The position numbers and the translations under genes are program-made. A stretch of DNA of 64,000 nucleotides from Sarcocystis neurona (taxonomy: Eukaryota; Apicomplexa; Conoidasida; Eucoccidiorida; Sarcocystidae). This document shows, one piece after another, positions 51,463 through 61,600 of the stretch. Every line of letters begins with the position of its first letter. Position 1 is the first letter of the stretch. The notes below the pieces were generated by a model that did not search any database, was not told where the DNA came from, and saw only the letters and a program-made list of their open reading frames with translations. The stretch covers positions 265,011 through 329,010 of the forward strand of contig KL647327.1 of NCBI GenBank assembly GCA_000727475.1. The letters run 5' to 3'.

Positions 51463-54400
51463 ATGTCGCTGCAGTCGTCTTCATCGCTCGCGTCTGTTTC
51501 TTTCTTTCGACGGAGCCGACGTCACACTGCAGCAGCACGACAAAACGGGTCTCAGGCGACTTCGTGGGTCTTCTCTTCTCCCTCTGTTTCTCTTACCGGT
51601 TTACCTGACAGCGGCGCCGTAGATCTGTCTGTCTGTCCGTCTGCTCCTGCTGCTGCACCACCGACAGCACAAATATCGACTCTCACGCTTCGAAACTTCT
51701 CCCCTAACTCTCCTTCGCGGACAGCAGCACACCTTCCTTCCGCTGCTGCTTCTGTCGGTCCTGACACCTCTTCCGCTGCTGCTCCTGGTGCTGCTGGTGT
51801 CGCAGATGTTCCTGCTCGCACTGCTTCCTCGGCTGCTGCTGACGCGGCTCATTCTCCTGTTGTGACGTCTGCTGCTCCACGCCGTTCTTCTCCTGCTTCG
51901 CGAGCAGCTGTCGCCGGCTGTGCCCCGTCTGCTGCTGCTTCTGTCCCTTCTCTTGCCGATCGTGCTGCTGGTGCTGAGGCAGCGGCGAGGAAGGGCTCGA
52001 GAGCAGCAACCCGGGCAACGCTCGGTTGGCCGTCTTCGCCTCGGTCGCCTGCCCGTGCCGTGCTGCTAGCAGATCCTGTGACTGTTTACTTCCCTGCTTT
52101 TGCGGCGTGGCTCAGCGATCTGCCGCCTCGGGCTGCTTGCAAGCTGCTTCTTCATGCGGTGCTCCACAGCAGCTCTACAGACGCATCGTCCCGAGGCTGC
52201 GGCTCTCTTCCTGTGGCTGCTGCTGCCCAGCAGCTGCTGCAGCAACCACAGCCTGTTGCTCATGAGGAGGCTTCTTTTCGTGAAGAAGAGCAGCTGCTTC
52301 AGCTTCCCGTCGACCTGCCGAAGCAGCAGCAGCCGCCGCTCTTTGAGTTCCCAGGGCAGAACACAGCAGCAGCTGCAGCAGCAACACGGTTGGTGCGCGT
52401 TCAGCAGCCGACTGCGGCTCCGGCGTGGCCGACGCCCGAAGAGTCAGTCGACTCCTTCCATGCGCGGGTGTGGCGCAACAGCAGCAGACGACAGCTGCTG
52501 CAGCACGACGGAGAAAAGACTGCAGATCTCTCGCTGCAGCCCGTTGCTCTCAACAGTGCCTGCACTGCTCCACAGGTGCACCAGCAGCGAAGGGGAAGGA
52601 CTTCGCTGCTGCAGCAAGACACATCTCTTCAGCAGCGTGCTACGTCGCAGAGTAACAGCTGTAATCGTGCGAAGCCGCTTCGTGGAACCGCGGAAGAAAG
52701 GCATGCAAGACGGCGGCAGCAACAGCCTGGAGCCGCAGCCAGAAGCCGTGGCTTGTCTGCGGCGCAGCTGATGGTCCCTGCTGGTCTGCAGCAGCCAATT
52801 CAGCAGAAGGCGGCCTTCCTAACTCACCAGCGGCCTCGAGTCACTCGTTATGCGCTGCGACAGCAGCAGGAGGACGAAGAAGAGAATTGCACAGGTTTTT
52901 GTCTGCAGCAGCAACCCAACACCACTGCACAGCAGCACCAGGAGCAACCATCTGCACGTGCATTCTCCGAAGAGCAGAAGAGCCACGAACATCACGTTTC
53001 GAGGCAACTGCAGCAGCAGACGCAGCAGCAGGCGCAGCACCGGACGCAGCAGCAGGCGCAGCAGCGGACGCAGCAGCAGTTTCTGCAGGAAAGTCAAGTG
53101 CAAGCCCTGCCACAGCTGCGACATCGTCATCAACAACAACAAACGCTCAGGCACGTCCACGACCAGCAGCAAAGCCAGCAGGTGGAGCAGCAGGAACAGA
53201 AGCAGCGGCGGGAACAGCTGCGGCGGGATCAACAGGACGAGGATCGGCAACAACGACGAAGAACAGATGTCACTGTGGGAGTGGACGATGGAAGTCAGCA
53301 GCGTTTGCCTCAAGTTGCTGCAGCAGAAGCGCGCGTCAGGTGCCCACACCGCGGCTCCAGAAAGCAGCAGCGGCGTGATGGAGGAACGCGAGGGGAGCAA
53401 CATACTGGCTCAGTCAAGCAGCAAGAGCAACAGGCGCTTGCTGTTCCGGATGAGCCACACAGGAAGGGTGGCGGATTTTCGCGTCAAACGCGCAGGCTAC
53501 TGCAGCAGCTACTGTTGGAGAAAATCGAGGAGCAATACCTTCTCTTCGATCTGCTGCTGACGGAAGGCGTGTTTCTTCTGGAGCCGCAGCAGCCGCCTCC
53601 TTGGCCTCCCCCGCCGCCTGCTGCGGCTGTCGCTATTGCTGCGCTTCTGGTGCTCCGGCTTGCGGAACCTGCTGCTGCTGCTGAAGCGGACTGCGCGCCA
53701 GTAACGGCACATACCGCAGCGGCAACAGGACGGAGAGGAGCAGCAGGAGGTGCGAGAGTGCAGGGATGCGGAGCACTAGCAGGAGACGTGTTGGCAGAGA
53801 GCCGTGGCTTTCCACAGCAGGCAGCAGAAATTGTTTCACGTCTCTGCCCTTGTACAATTCCTAGGGCAGCGGCGGAAGCCCCCGCCGCTGCGGCTGCAGC
53901 AGCCGCAGCCGAAGTGGCAGCCATCAGGGCAACCTCAGCGGAGAGTCGCTTGCAGTGGGCACGAGCGTCCTCAGCAGCAGCGGCTGCTAGTCTTTTTACT
54001 AAAGCAGCTCCTCCAGGGGCAGCTGAACGCACGAGGACAACTGAAGCAGCAGGAGTGCCTGCAGGGGCGCACACAGCAGCAGACCGGACGTATTCCGCAG
54101 TCGTGCCAGTGCCCATTAGCGCGTCAGCAGAAGGAGTCCCAGCAACGCAGCCGCCGTACCCAGGCGCAGCAGCCGCAACAATGTACGCAGCCGAACACCA
54201 GAAGTTCTCCATTCTCGCCAGATACGAGAAAGCGAAGGAACTTCCTGCCGAGTGGGGAGCTCGCACAGGACAGGCACAACGATGCTGCGTCGATCTTCCG
54301 CCTTCTGTGCTGCAGGTGCTGCTGCGTGGATACTTTTCGCTGGATGCTGCTGTTCTGCTGCGTCTGCTGCTGCTACCGAGTTCTCACCAGCAGCTGCTCG

Positions 54401-57400
54401 TCGGAAACGCTTCTAGCTGCTGCTGGCGGGGAGGCGTTGCTGCAGCAACAAAGTCGCCTGACCGTTACGGAAGGGGAGCCGCACCAGGAAGCAGCAGTGG
54501 CGTGCGTGCATTCTTCGCAGTTTCGCAGATGCTGGCTAGGTTTACTGGCCGCAGAAGGAAGGTAAAACGCGTGAGTCTAGAAATGAGCCTCTGTTGCGAT
54601 ATTGCCGCTGCTACTGCGTGCGGTGGAGTTGCTGTTGTCCAACGACAAATGGAAAATCTCCAACGCGTGCGCAGATATATTGCTGCTGGTGCGCTGCAGC
54701 AGCAGCTACAGCCACGCAGAAGTTTCCTACGTAAAATCCGAGGTATATTTCCAGCAGCGGCGACGACGGACGCTGCTCCTGCGGCTGCCCAGCCCCGCGG
54801 CCCTGCTCTGCTCTGCGCCGCTGTTCCTGGTCTTCCCCCGCTCACTGCAGCGCCGTCATTAGGAGCAGGAGCAGGGGTTGACCCTCCCGCTGAACATTTC
54901 AGTGAAGGACTCAGGGAAGATCCTGCTGTCCTCGAGCAGCAGTCGGCTGTGGAGCCACCTTGTTGTCTCTTTTGTACGCAGCTGCCGCCCTGCGTATCTG
55001 TGGCAGTAGCAGTGCAGCTGCTGCTGCCGGCCTTCCTTGGCTCGCGCCTAGGCTTTCTATATTGGCGGATCTGCTTCGTGCTGCAGCATAACCTGCTTCT
55101 GCCGCCAGTGCTGCAGGCAGCAGACGGCAGAAGCTCTGGTGCGACACCAGTTGATAGAGTCGGCCGAACAGCAGCAGCAACAGCACTTCGGGGACCGAGC
55201 CGCAGCGCCACTGGGATCGATTATGCAGCCGATTGTGAAGGCACGGGGACGGGAGACAAATTCTCAGCGGCACGGAAACACACCGAAGGAGCAGAGGGGA
55301 AAGAGGGGTCCCCAACAGGTACTACAGAAGCAGCGCCCCATGGAGGGGCAACAGCAGCTACAGCGGAAAAGATGGGAAGTAGACAAGACACGCACGGGAG
55401 ACACGGCTGGCACCTGAAGTCGTCTCGTTCCTCTCTACGAAAAGGAAAATCAAGGACTGAAAGGACCAGCAGCATGCCGGTGAAAGAGAGCTCTCGTGTA
55501 CCCGGTTCAGAGCAAGGGATAACATCCTACACGTGGTGCTGCCCACCGCTGTGCTGCTTCCGCTGCGTTGATCGCCTGCTGCTGCGACTCTTGCAGCTAC
55601 TGTATGGAAATTCTCGCTCCCTGCGGGTGCACAACAGACAGGCTGTTTCATCCACGCGTCAGGAGCCGACGCTGCCTCCAACCCAGAAGCGCGCGGCGCG
55701 GCTCGGGAGAAACGAAGATGCGGCAGCAAGAGGTGGGGGGGAAGCGAGGGGTGCGGAGGGAGGTGAAGGAACGGGGAAGGCGGAAGCTTGGGGAGAAATA
55801 ACGGCAGCAGGCGAAGTAGTGGCACCGGGAAGGCGGACGACAGCTGCAGCAGAAGAGGAAGCAGGAGGGCTGGTAGTCACAAGAGGGGAAGTGAGAGCGG
55901 TCGGAACACTACCAGCCGCTACGGGATTTACTGAAGGTTCGGTAGGAGTATCGACAAAGGCTGAAAGTGAACACAGAGAGCGTCAAGAATCAATGACAGC
56001 AACCGCGAAACGAGAGGCGCGAGAAACAGCAGCAGCAGCCGCTGCTGCCGCGACGCTACGCCTGCCGCAGTGGTGCACACTTGGGAGTACAGCTATTAAA
56101 GCGAGATGCGACAGCCTCGGCGGTTGTGTGGCTGCTTCAAGAACGACTGTACGAAGATCACTGGTTGCGTCCACAGCCTTCTCGAAGAAAGGAGATACCA
56201 GTTCTATTGCTGGCGGGGAAAAAATAAAGATTTTTTCCCAAGGCAGCCTGCATCTGCTGCAGCAGCACGTGCAATTCCACATGAGGCGTCTTCAGGAACT
56301 CGCGGAAGAACGGCGCAGCATCGGCCAACCCACACAAGTATACAGTTGTCTTGAGAATTCCGTTCCTTTGTTTCCCCCTCCTGCTGCTGCTGGTACCTCT
56401 ACATATTGCTGCCAATTGTCTAAGAACATGTCAGCGACAGCAGCAGATCTCGGCGCGCCCGCAGCTGCACGTGCGCCTAAGAGCGACCCACGCAACACTC
56501 TTGCCACTACAGCAAGCAGCCGCGTTCCTGGTGCGCTGCACACTAGTGGCAACCCGTCCACTTCTTTTAGAGGAGGACTTTCACTGGGTATTGGTGCGTC
56601 TTCGGTTTCCGCTGGTGATTTCGTGAACAGTGAGAATCCTGCAGCAGCAGCGGCGAGGAGGAGCTCACCTGTTTCTGCTTCCGCTTGTCCTTCATCCAAG
56701 ATCTTCCGTGTTGACAATGCGGTTACCGCTGCTGTTCCGCAGCCAGCCGTTTCTTCGACTGTTAGCATCGCAAAAAACACGTCCATTATTCACGCTACAG
56801 AGAAGCGAGAGACTGCTACAGGCCTGGAGGCGTATCTGCGAAAGCACTCGACGGCGGAGAGGGAGGGCCCTCTGCGTAGCAGAAACGGCTTTGGTGGCGC
56901 AGCGGCTAATGGTGTGCAGAGTGTCTGTGACGCGTGGAGAACCGAAACGGAGAAACTGCAAATTGATGCGTCTGCTGCATTCCGGAACTTTTACGCCTTA
57001 CTGTGTTGCTTCTCTTCTGCCACAAACTTCGGCTCTTGCTTGCTGCATGCGTGGAACCTCGCTGCTCTGCTGGGGTCACCCCGCGACGTGGCCTCTGCCA
57101 CCCACTGCTGCTGCTGCTCGTGCTGCTGCAGCACAGCAGAGTACAGCAGTTGCAGCAGGACCACCGTAGGATCCTCAGCAGCAACGCAGGAAGATGAGCA
57201 ACACGCGACAGCAACACGTACTATCAAGACAACGAAGCATGGTTTGTCATCTTCTTTGGACAGGAAAGGAGACCGAAATCACCCTTCCTTCGATAAGCAG
57301 AGGCTGACTTCTTCGCTGGATATGCTGCTGTCTCCTCCGCGCGAAGAGGATCTCGAGGCTGCACTTGGACGGACAGCTGGGGGAGGGTCGTTCTTACCAC

Positions 57401-58608
57401 ACCCAGCATCTGCTGATGGAGCGAGGTTACACGAGGAAAAAGACGGCGCCGCTGCTGTTTACACAGAGGGCTGCAGCCGGGAGCAGCAACCGCAGCAACA
57501 CTACACGGTACGGAGTGTATGTCAACAGCGGGAGGAGGACACAGAGCACCAGGACGAATGGTGGCCGGAGCAGCAGCAGCCGCAGCAGTGGGTGGTAGAC
57601 GCGGATGAGCGGAGGCGCCGGTTACATCCTGAGCTACAGCAGCAGCGAGAAGCAGAATATCTTCAACAGCAGAGTGTACACAAGCGTGTGCAGCTGCAGC
57701 AGCGAAAAGCCATTTGCCAGCATCAGCAACATGAAAGCGAACCCCAGCTGCCGCATAAGCGCCAAGAATATTTTCCTCAGCAGGCCGACGTGGCCGGAGA
57801 GGAACAACTGCAGCAACGGCAGCAACGAAGCTTCGACTACTGGAGAAGAAAACGCGAGCAGCTGAGGTTGTATTTTGCCGCCTGTGAAACAGCTTTCTTA
57901 GAGCTCTTCGCATCCGGAAGTGGCAGGAGAAGTCCGAGACAAGGAAAGCTAGGACGGGTAGCAGATATAAGCCCCGACAGGAGGCACTCAGAAAGTGACA
58001 GGCGTTCTCTAATGCACCCAGAAGTCTGCTACGACTTTCGATGGAGCCAGAGTAATGACACTAACACCAGCAGCGCAAGCGAGAGCGGCTTCAGCAGCAG
58101 GAGCCCCAACAACGAAGATAGGAACCACAGCAACAGTAGCAGAAGGGGCAGAAACAGCAAGAAAAAGGACTACAACGGCCGCCAAAAGCATAGAAATCAT
58201 ACGAGTTGCAGCGATACTGTTGTTGGCAGAGAGGGGGGTCGCCGAGAAAGAGGCTTAATAAGGAGAACAGACAAGAAGGGAAGGCCAAACCTTTCTCTAG
58301 CGAATGAAAGAGGAAGCAGCCGAAAATCGTCTTCCTATGCTGCCTCGTCTAATCGTGGGGCGAACGCGAAGGCACGCAAGCTCATACGCCACTGCTACTC
58401 TTTTGCATTATCTCTCATCGACCACCCCCTGCAGCACTGCACTAGGTGCGGAGACAGGTGTGCAGGGAGTACGGTGAAAACAACGGCTGAGAGCAGTGCA
58501 TACGAACAACGGTTTTGTGGTGGACAAGCACGCAGCAGCGACAGGCGCGGCAGCACTCGTGGAAGGCACAGCAGTGAATACAAGCCACAGGAGTCATTAG
58601 CTATGTGA
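51463..58608 (+). CDS. Giant Gln/Ala/Arg-rich protein, about 2,381 aa, function unknown
   Basis: One uninterrupted frame runs from ATG 51463 (MSLQSSSSLASVSFFRRSRR) to TGA 58606. It is open a little further upstream but without ATG. Composition changes along its length: Ala/Pro/Ser-rich from GCT-type triplets (residues 1-250); Gln-rich with many Q2-Q4 runs from CAG triplets (about 260-600); Ala-rich with Leu/Cys-rich patches (about 700-1400); Glu/Gly/Ala-rich (about 1400-1530); Gln/Arg-rich again (about 2000-2130); then Ser/Arg/Asn/Lys-rich to the end. Segments that could fold include LEKIEEQYLLFDLLLTEG, REQLRLYFAACETAFLELF and, near the C-terminus, RKLIRHCYSFALSLIDHP followed by CTRCGDRC. No known domain is visible. 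Homopolymeric amino-acid repeats of this type are characteristic of Eimeria proteins. Because CAG/CTG repeats contain no stops in most frames, the frame may be inflated and introns could be hidden inside. Confidence 0.6.
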   Translation: MSLQSSSSLASVSFFRRSRRHTAAARQNGSQATSWVFSSPSVSLTGLPDSGAVDLSVCPSAPAAAPPTAQISTLTLRNFSPNSPSRTAAHLPSAAASVGPDTSSAAAPGAAGVADVPARTASSAAADAAHSPVVTSAAPRRSSPASRAAVAGCAPSAAASVPSLADRAAGAEAAARKGSRAATRATLGWPSSPRSPARAVLLADPVTVYFPAFAAWLSDLPPRAACKLLLHAVLHSSSTDASSRGCGSLPVAAAAQQLLQQPQPVAHEEASFREEEQLLQLPVDLPKQQQPPLFEFPGQNTAAAAAATRLVRVQQPTAAPAWPTPEESVDSFHARVWRNSSRRQLLQHDGEKTADLSLQPVALNSACTAPQVHQQRRGRTSLLQQDTSLQQRATSQSNSCNRAKPLRGTAEERHARRRQQQPGAAARSRGLSAAQLMVPAGLQQPIQQKAAFLTHQRPRVTRYALRQQQEDEEENCTGFCLQQQPNTTAQQHQEQPSARAFSEEQKSHEHHVSRQLQQQTQQQAQHRTQQQAQQRTQQQFLQESQVQALPQLRHRHQQQQTLRHVHDQQQSQQVEQQEQKQRREQLRRDQQDEDRQQRRRTDVTVGVDDGSQQRLPQVAAAEARVRCPHRGSRKQQRRDGGTRGEQHTGSVKQQEQQALAVPDEPHRKGGGFSRQTRRLLQQLLLEKIEEQYLLFDLLLTEGVFLLEPQQPPPWPPPPPAAAVAIAALLVLRLAEPAAAAEADCAPVTAHTAAATGRRGAAGGARVQGCGALAGDVLAESRGFPQQAAEIVSRLCPCTIPRAAAEAPAAAAAAAAAEVAAIRATSAESRLQWARASSAAAAASLFTKAAPPGAAERTRTTEAAGVPAGAHTAADRTYSAVVPVPISASAEGVPATQPPYPGAAAATMYAAEHQKFSILARYEKAKELPAEWGARTGQAQRCCVDLPPSVLQVLLRGYFSLDAAVLLRLLLLPSSHQQLLVGNASSCCWRGGVAAATKSPDRYGRGAAPGSSSGVRAFFAVSQMLARFTGRRRKVKRVSLEMSLCCDIAAATACGGVAVVQRQMENLQRVRRYIAAGALQQQLQPRRSFLRKIRGIFPAAATTDAAPAAAQPRGPALLCAAVPGLPPLTAAPSLGAGAGVDPPAEHFSEGLREDPAVLEQQSAVEPPCCLFCTQLPPCVSVAVAVQLLLPAFLGSRLGFLYWRICFVLQHNLLLPPVLQAADGRSSGATPVDRVGRTAAATALRGPSRSATGIDYAADCEGTGTGDKFSAARKHTEGAEGKEGSPTGTTEAAPHGGATAATAEKMGSRQDTHGRHGWHLKSSRSSLRKGKSRTERTSSMPVKESSRVPGSEQGITSYTWCCPPLCCFRCVDRLLLRLLQLLYGNSRSLRVHNRQAVSSTRQEPTLPPTQKRAARLGRNEDAAARGGGEARGAEGGEGTGKAEAWGEITAAGEVVAPGRRTTAAAEEEAGGLVVTRGEVRAVGTLPAATGFTEGSVGVSTKAESEHRERQESMTATAKREARETAAAAAAAATLRLPQWCTLGSTAIKARCDSLGGCVAASRTTVRRSLVASTAFSKKGDTSSIAGGEKIKIFSQGSLHLLQQHVQFHMRRLQELAEERRSIGQPTQVYSCLENSVPLFPPPAAAGTSTYCCQLSKNMSATAADLGAPAAARAPKSDPRNTLATTASSRVPGALHTSGNPSTSFRGGLSLGIGASSVSAGDFVNSENPAAAAARRSSPVSASACPSSKIFRVDNAVTAAVPQPAVSSTVSIAKNTSIIHATEKRETATGLEAYLRKHSTAEREGPLRSRNGFGGAAANGVQSVCDAWRTETEKLQIDASAAFRNFYALLCCFSSATNFGSCLLHAWNLAALLGSPRDVASATHCCCCSCCCSTAEYSSCSRTTVGSSAATQEDEQHATATRTIKTTKHGLSSSLDRKGDRNHPSFDKQRLTSSLDMLLSPPREEDLEAALGRTAGGGSFLPHPASADGARLHEEKDGAAAVYTEGCSREQQPQQHYTVRSVCQQREEDTEHQDEWWPEQQQPQQWVVDADERRRRLHPELQQQREAEYLQQQSVHKRVQLQQRKAICQHQQHESEPQLPHKRQEYFPQQADVAGEEQLQQRQQRSFDYWRRKREQLRLYFAACETAFLELFASGSGRRSPRQGKLGRVADISPDRRHSESDRRSLMHPEVCYDFRWSQSNDTNTSSASESGFSSRSPNNEDRNHSNSSRRGRNSKKKDYNGRQKHRNHTSCSDTVVGREGGRRERGLIRRTDKKGRPNLSLANERGSSRKSSSYAASSNRGANAKARKLIRHCYSFALSLIDHPLQHCTRCGDRCAGSTVKTTAESSAYEQRFCGGQARSSDRRGSTRGRHSSEYKPQESLAM

Positions 58609-61600
58609 CAGGTGAGCAAACAGGCGAGCGAAGTCAAGCCCTGGAGCGTGAGACATTTGCACCAAGGCTAAGAGCAACACTAGCAAATGGAGCAACAACC
58701 GCGTGTGAAGCGACAATCGCGTGTGTAGTAACAACAACGATAAGCATTGGAGTATCGCCAAAGGTAGCTGCAGCGAGTCTAGCTGCAACCATCTAGCTGC
58801 CCCACGTCGAGCAATAGGAAGTTTGGCTGCAGTAAGGCAAGTAGCAAGACGGTCGACAAACGCAAGACTAGCAGCAGCAGCAGGTGCAGTAGTAGCACAC
58901 CCTGTTGCGTTTCGTCACTTGACTGCCACCGTTCGTCGATCGACTTGCCGTACTGCCAGCGAATTAGTGGAGTTTTGAACACGCGGCAGTGGTGACCTTG
59001 AATAGTCACAAGGTGTCTCTGGTTCTGTTTCCCGAAGTTGTTCTTCCCGCGAGAATTTTGACTCTGCTGTCAACGAAGTTTCTGCCCGAATAAGCGATTC
59101 AGGGCAGCAGAGCCGCTTGGGTATATGTGGGGCGTTTGTTTTCCCTGTGAAGGAGAATTTTTCAGAGTTAACGAACGACTTTGTGATTCCGTTGCACCAA
59201 ACCCCCCCACCAGCAAAACGGTGATACAGACGCGGTTGTTCAGAAGACTCGTGCACACTACTTGGCATACTTTTATCACGTGCTCTTTGAACTCCCATAT
59301 ACAAGAGTGGTTCGTTCTCGTCTGTTGCACTACAGGAACGCTCATTATTTTTGCTTGTGGTACCCCGTCGGGTGATGTCTGCAAGCCGAAAATGCGACCC
59401 CGTGGTGCGCATGCATGAAAAGGGAGGATGGCGTGTAATGGTGTTACCAGTTGTGTACAAGCAGCTTCACAGAACCTCGATAACGGCCGCACTCGCCGCG
59501 CTTCGTTGCTCACCTTTTCAACTAATTGATTCATCGGTCCCTCTAAAAACTAGTCGGCCATGTCTGCATCTTCTTACTCGTATATGTAATTGAATCGCTA
59601 TGTTCTTCAGACCCTGCTTCACAGGTTTCTTCCTTTACAACCCCTCGCTGCAGCTTGGAACCACTCAATGCTAACGTCGTTGACCCTAACGTTGTGAAAG
59701 ATTCCGGTACTGCCATTATTGCAGACTTCCATCGGATGCAACACCATGCTTTCGATACAAAAGATGAATAGCCATGTGCACATACATTCTCCTGCGTTTG
59801 AGAACGATAGGACGGGGAGGCCAGAATGAGCTCTAAAGAGTAATTCAACTTAAGAATGACTTTCAACGTTTGAATTCTTCTCGCCTTAGAATCATGGAGG
59901 CAGCCTGTGAGCATTCTGCCGCAACAATGAATATTTCCCTCGTTTGTCGCACGCACATTTTATAATCTGTCACCAAGCAAGAACCGCAGCGTCGACGAAA
60001 AACAAAGCACTTTCAGTGACACTCTACTAAAATGTACAATGAAATCTAAGACACCGCCGTCGATCAGGACTACAACAGAAGGTTTGCCTTCAGAACGGTT
60101 AAATGCCAGAGCAGTTGAGGCCCCCCGCGACTCCAAGCAACGTTGAGTCAGAAGCTGATTTCCGACGGTGGCTTCCCAGTAGCCGTGGCTGAACAGCCGT
60201 TGTGCTCGGCACGCGCTGCCCACTCGATCCTCTGCGTTTTCGAACTGCTGCTCAGCGAAAGAGAAAGCATAACGACTTCTCCTTCAAAGTCACGAATCTA
60301 CAAGAGGTGCCTCCGTTAACCGTTGTCCCAACGCTTCTGCTCCCTGATCTCCATCGCGTGTTTGCCCTCACCCCGTGTGACGTCATTTTAGACCAGGAGG
60401 GGAAAATCTTGACCTGCGCCGACAACGCACAGGGGGCCGTGTGTTTTCCGCACGTAGTCTTAAAGATGTAGCGCTGGCGACGTTTCCAGTTACAGGGAGA
60501 TTTGTCTGTCGAGGCAACGCCTGCGTGTTCGTTGTGGGTACTCGCTGTTGACGCGGCACTTGCCGGCTTAGCCAGTTGAGTCTCATAGACCACTGCGGTA
60601 AAAATCTATAACACTTCAATATGAGTGTAAGAGGGGCACTTCGGTAACATGTCGGTCGAACAACTTTGCACCACAGCGATATACCAGGAAACTACAATTG
60701 AGCGATCCTCCCTCATTGTTCTGCCTCCTACATTCTGTTAACCAGTTTGTCACACTGCTGACGGCTGGTACCAATCCGCGGACAGCTGTGACGGTCACTC
60801 GTACTAAACTTAGAAGGTAGACAGTATTGACGGATGCTCTTGAAAGCTGTCCGCCTGCTGTGCTTATTGAGTTGATATTGTCACTGAACCAGAAAACTGG
60901 TAGCAAAAAGCAGGCAACATCACAGCGCCAATTCTATTCACCGGCGTACCACAACGAGCACTACGATGGCAGCATTCTACTGTGTTTCAAAGTTTACCTC
61001 CTTGTGTCTCGCTCATAGCAAATCTTTCAGTTTGGAATTTTTCAAGCAATTGGATTCGCCTACGAATTGCAGCTCCTCCGCTCTGCCAGCAGCTTCGTTA
61101 TTATTGCAGGAGACCGGGGATCACAATCCCTATCGAGCTCACCCTTCGTACGTGAAGCATCACCTCGTTCTACCAACAAAATTGGCCACAGCGAGAATTC
61201 TCTTCCTTTGACACACGCCGTAGCTCGCCGCGTATTTACGCCTTCTAACAGAGTGCTGAGGATGGTAAATTTCCTTTGCAGTCGAAGTTCAAGAAGACAG
61301 CTGTAAAGTGAATCCGCTGACTGCGTGAGAGGAGTGGATACGAAGCCAAACACCGTAAGAACCGTTTCCCCTTACCATTCATTCTGGGAAAAAGTGTCAC
61401 TCTGCTGCTGCATCCCTCTCGTAAATGTGCACCACTCACTTCTGTTGTGTCACGACGCTGTCCCTTGATGCTAGTGCTCTTAGTGTAACATCAAACGCTT
61501 CACTGATTTGATGATTTGTCGCCCTTCTGGCTGCGTCCTCCTTGGGCTGCTTTTTCAACACGACACCGGACTCCTTATCGGAAAGGAAGTTAAGGCGGTG

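Noticed and set aside
51171..51608. 145-codon plus-strand frame with several hydrophobic stretches
   Set aside because: The Leu/Val/Cys richness follows from CTG/TGC repeats and the frame overlaps the giant frame; membrane prediction is unreliable in such sequence.
53484..54266. 260-codon antisense frame in the CAG region, and similar ones at 54465-55211 and 57224-57913
   Set aside because: CAG/CTG tracts rarely give stops in any frame, so these are best explained as shadows of the plus-strand frame.
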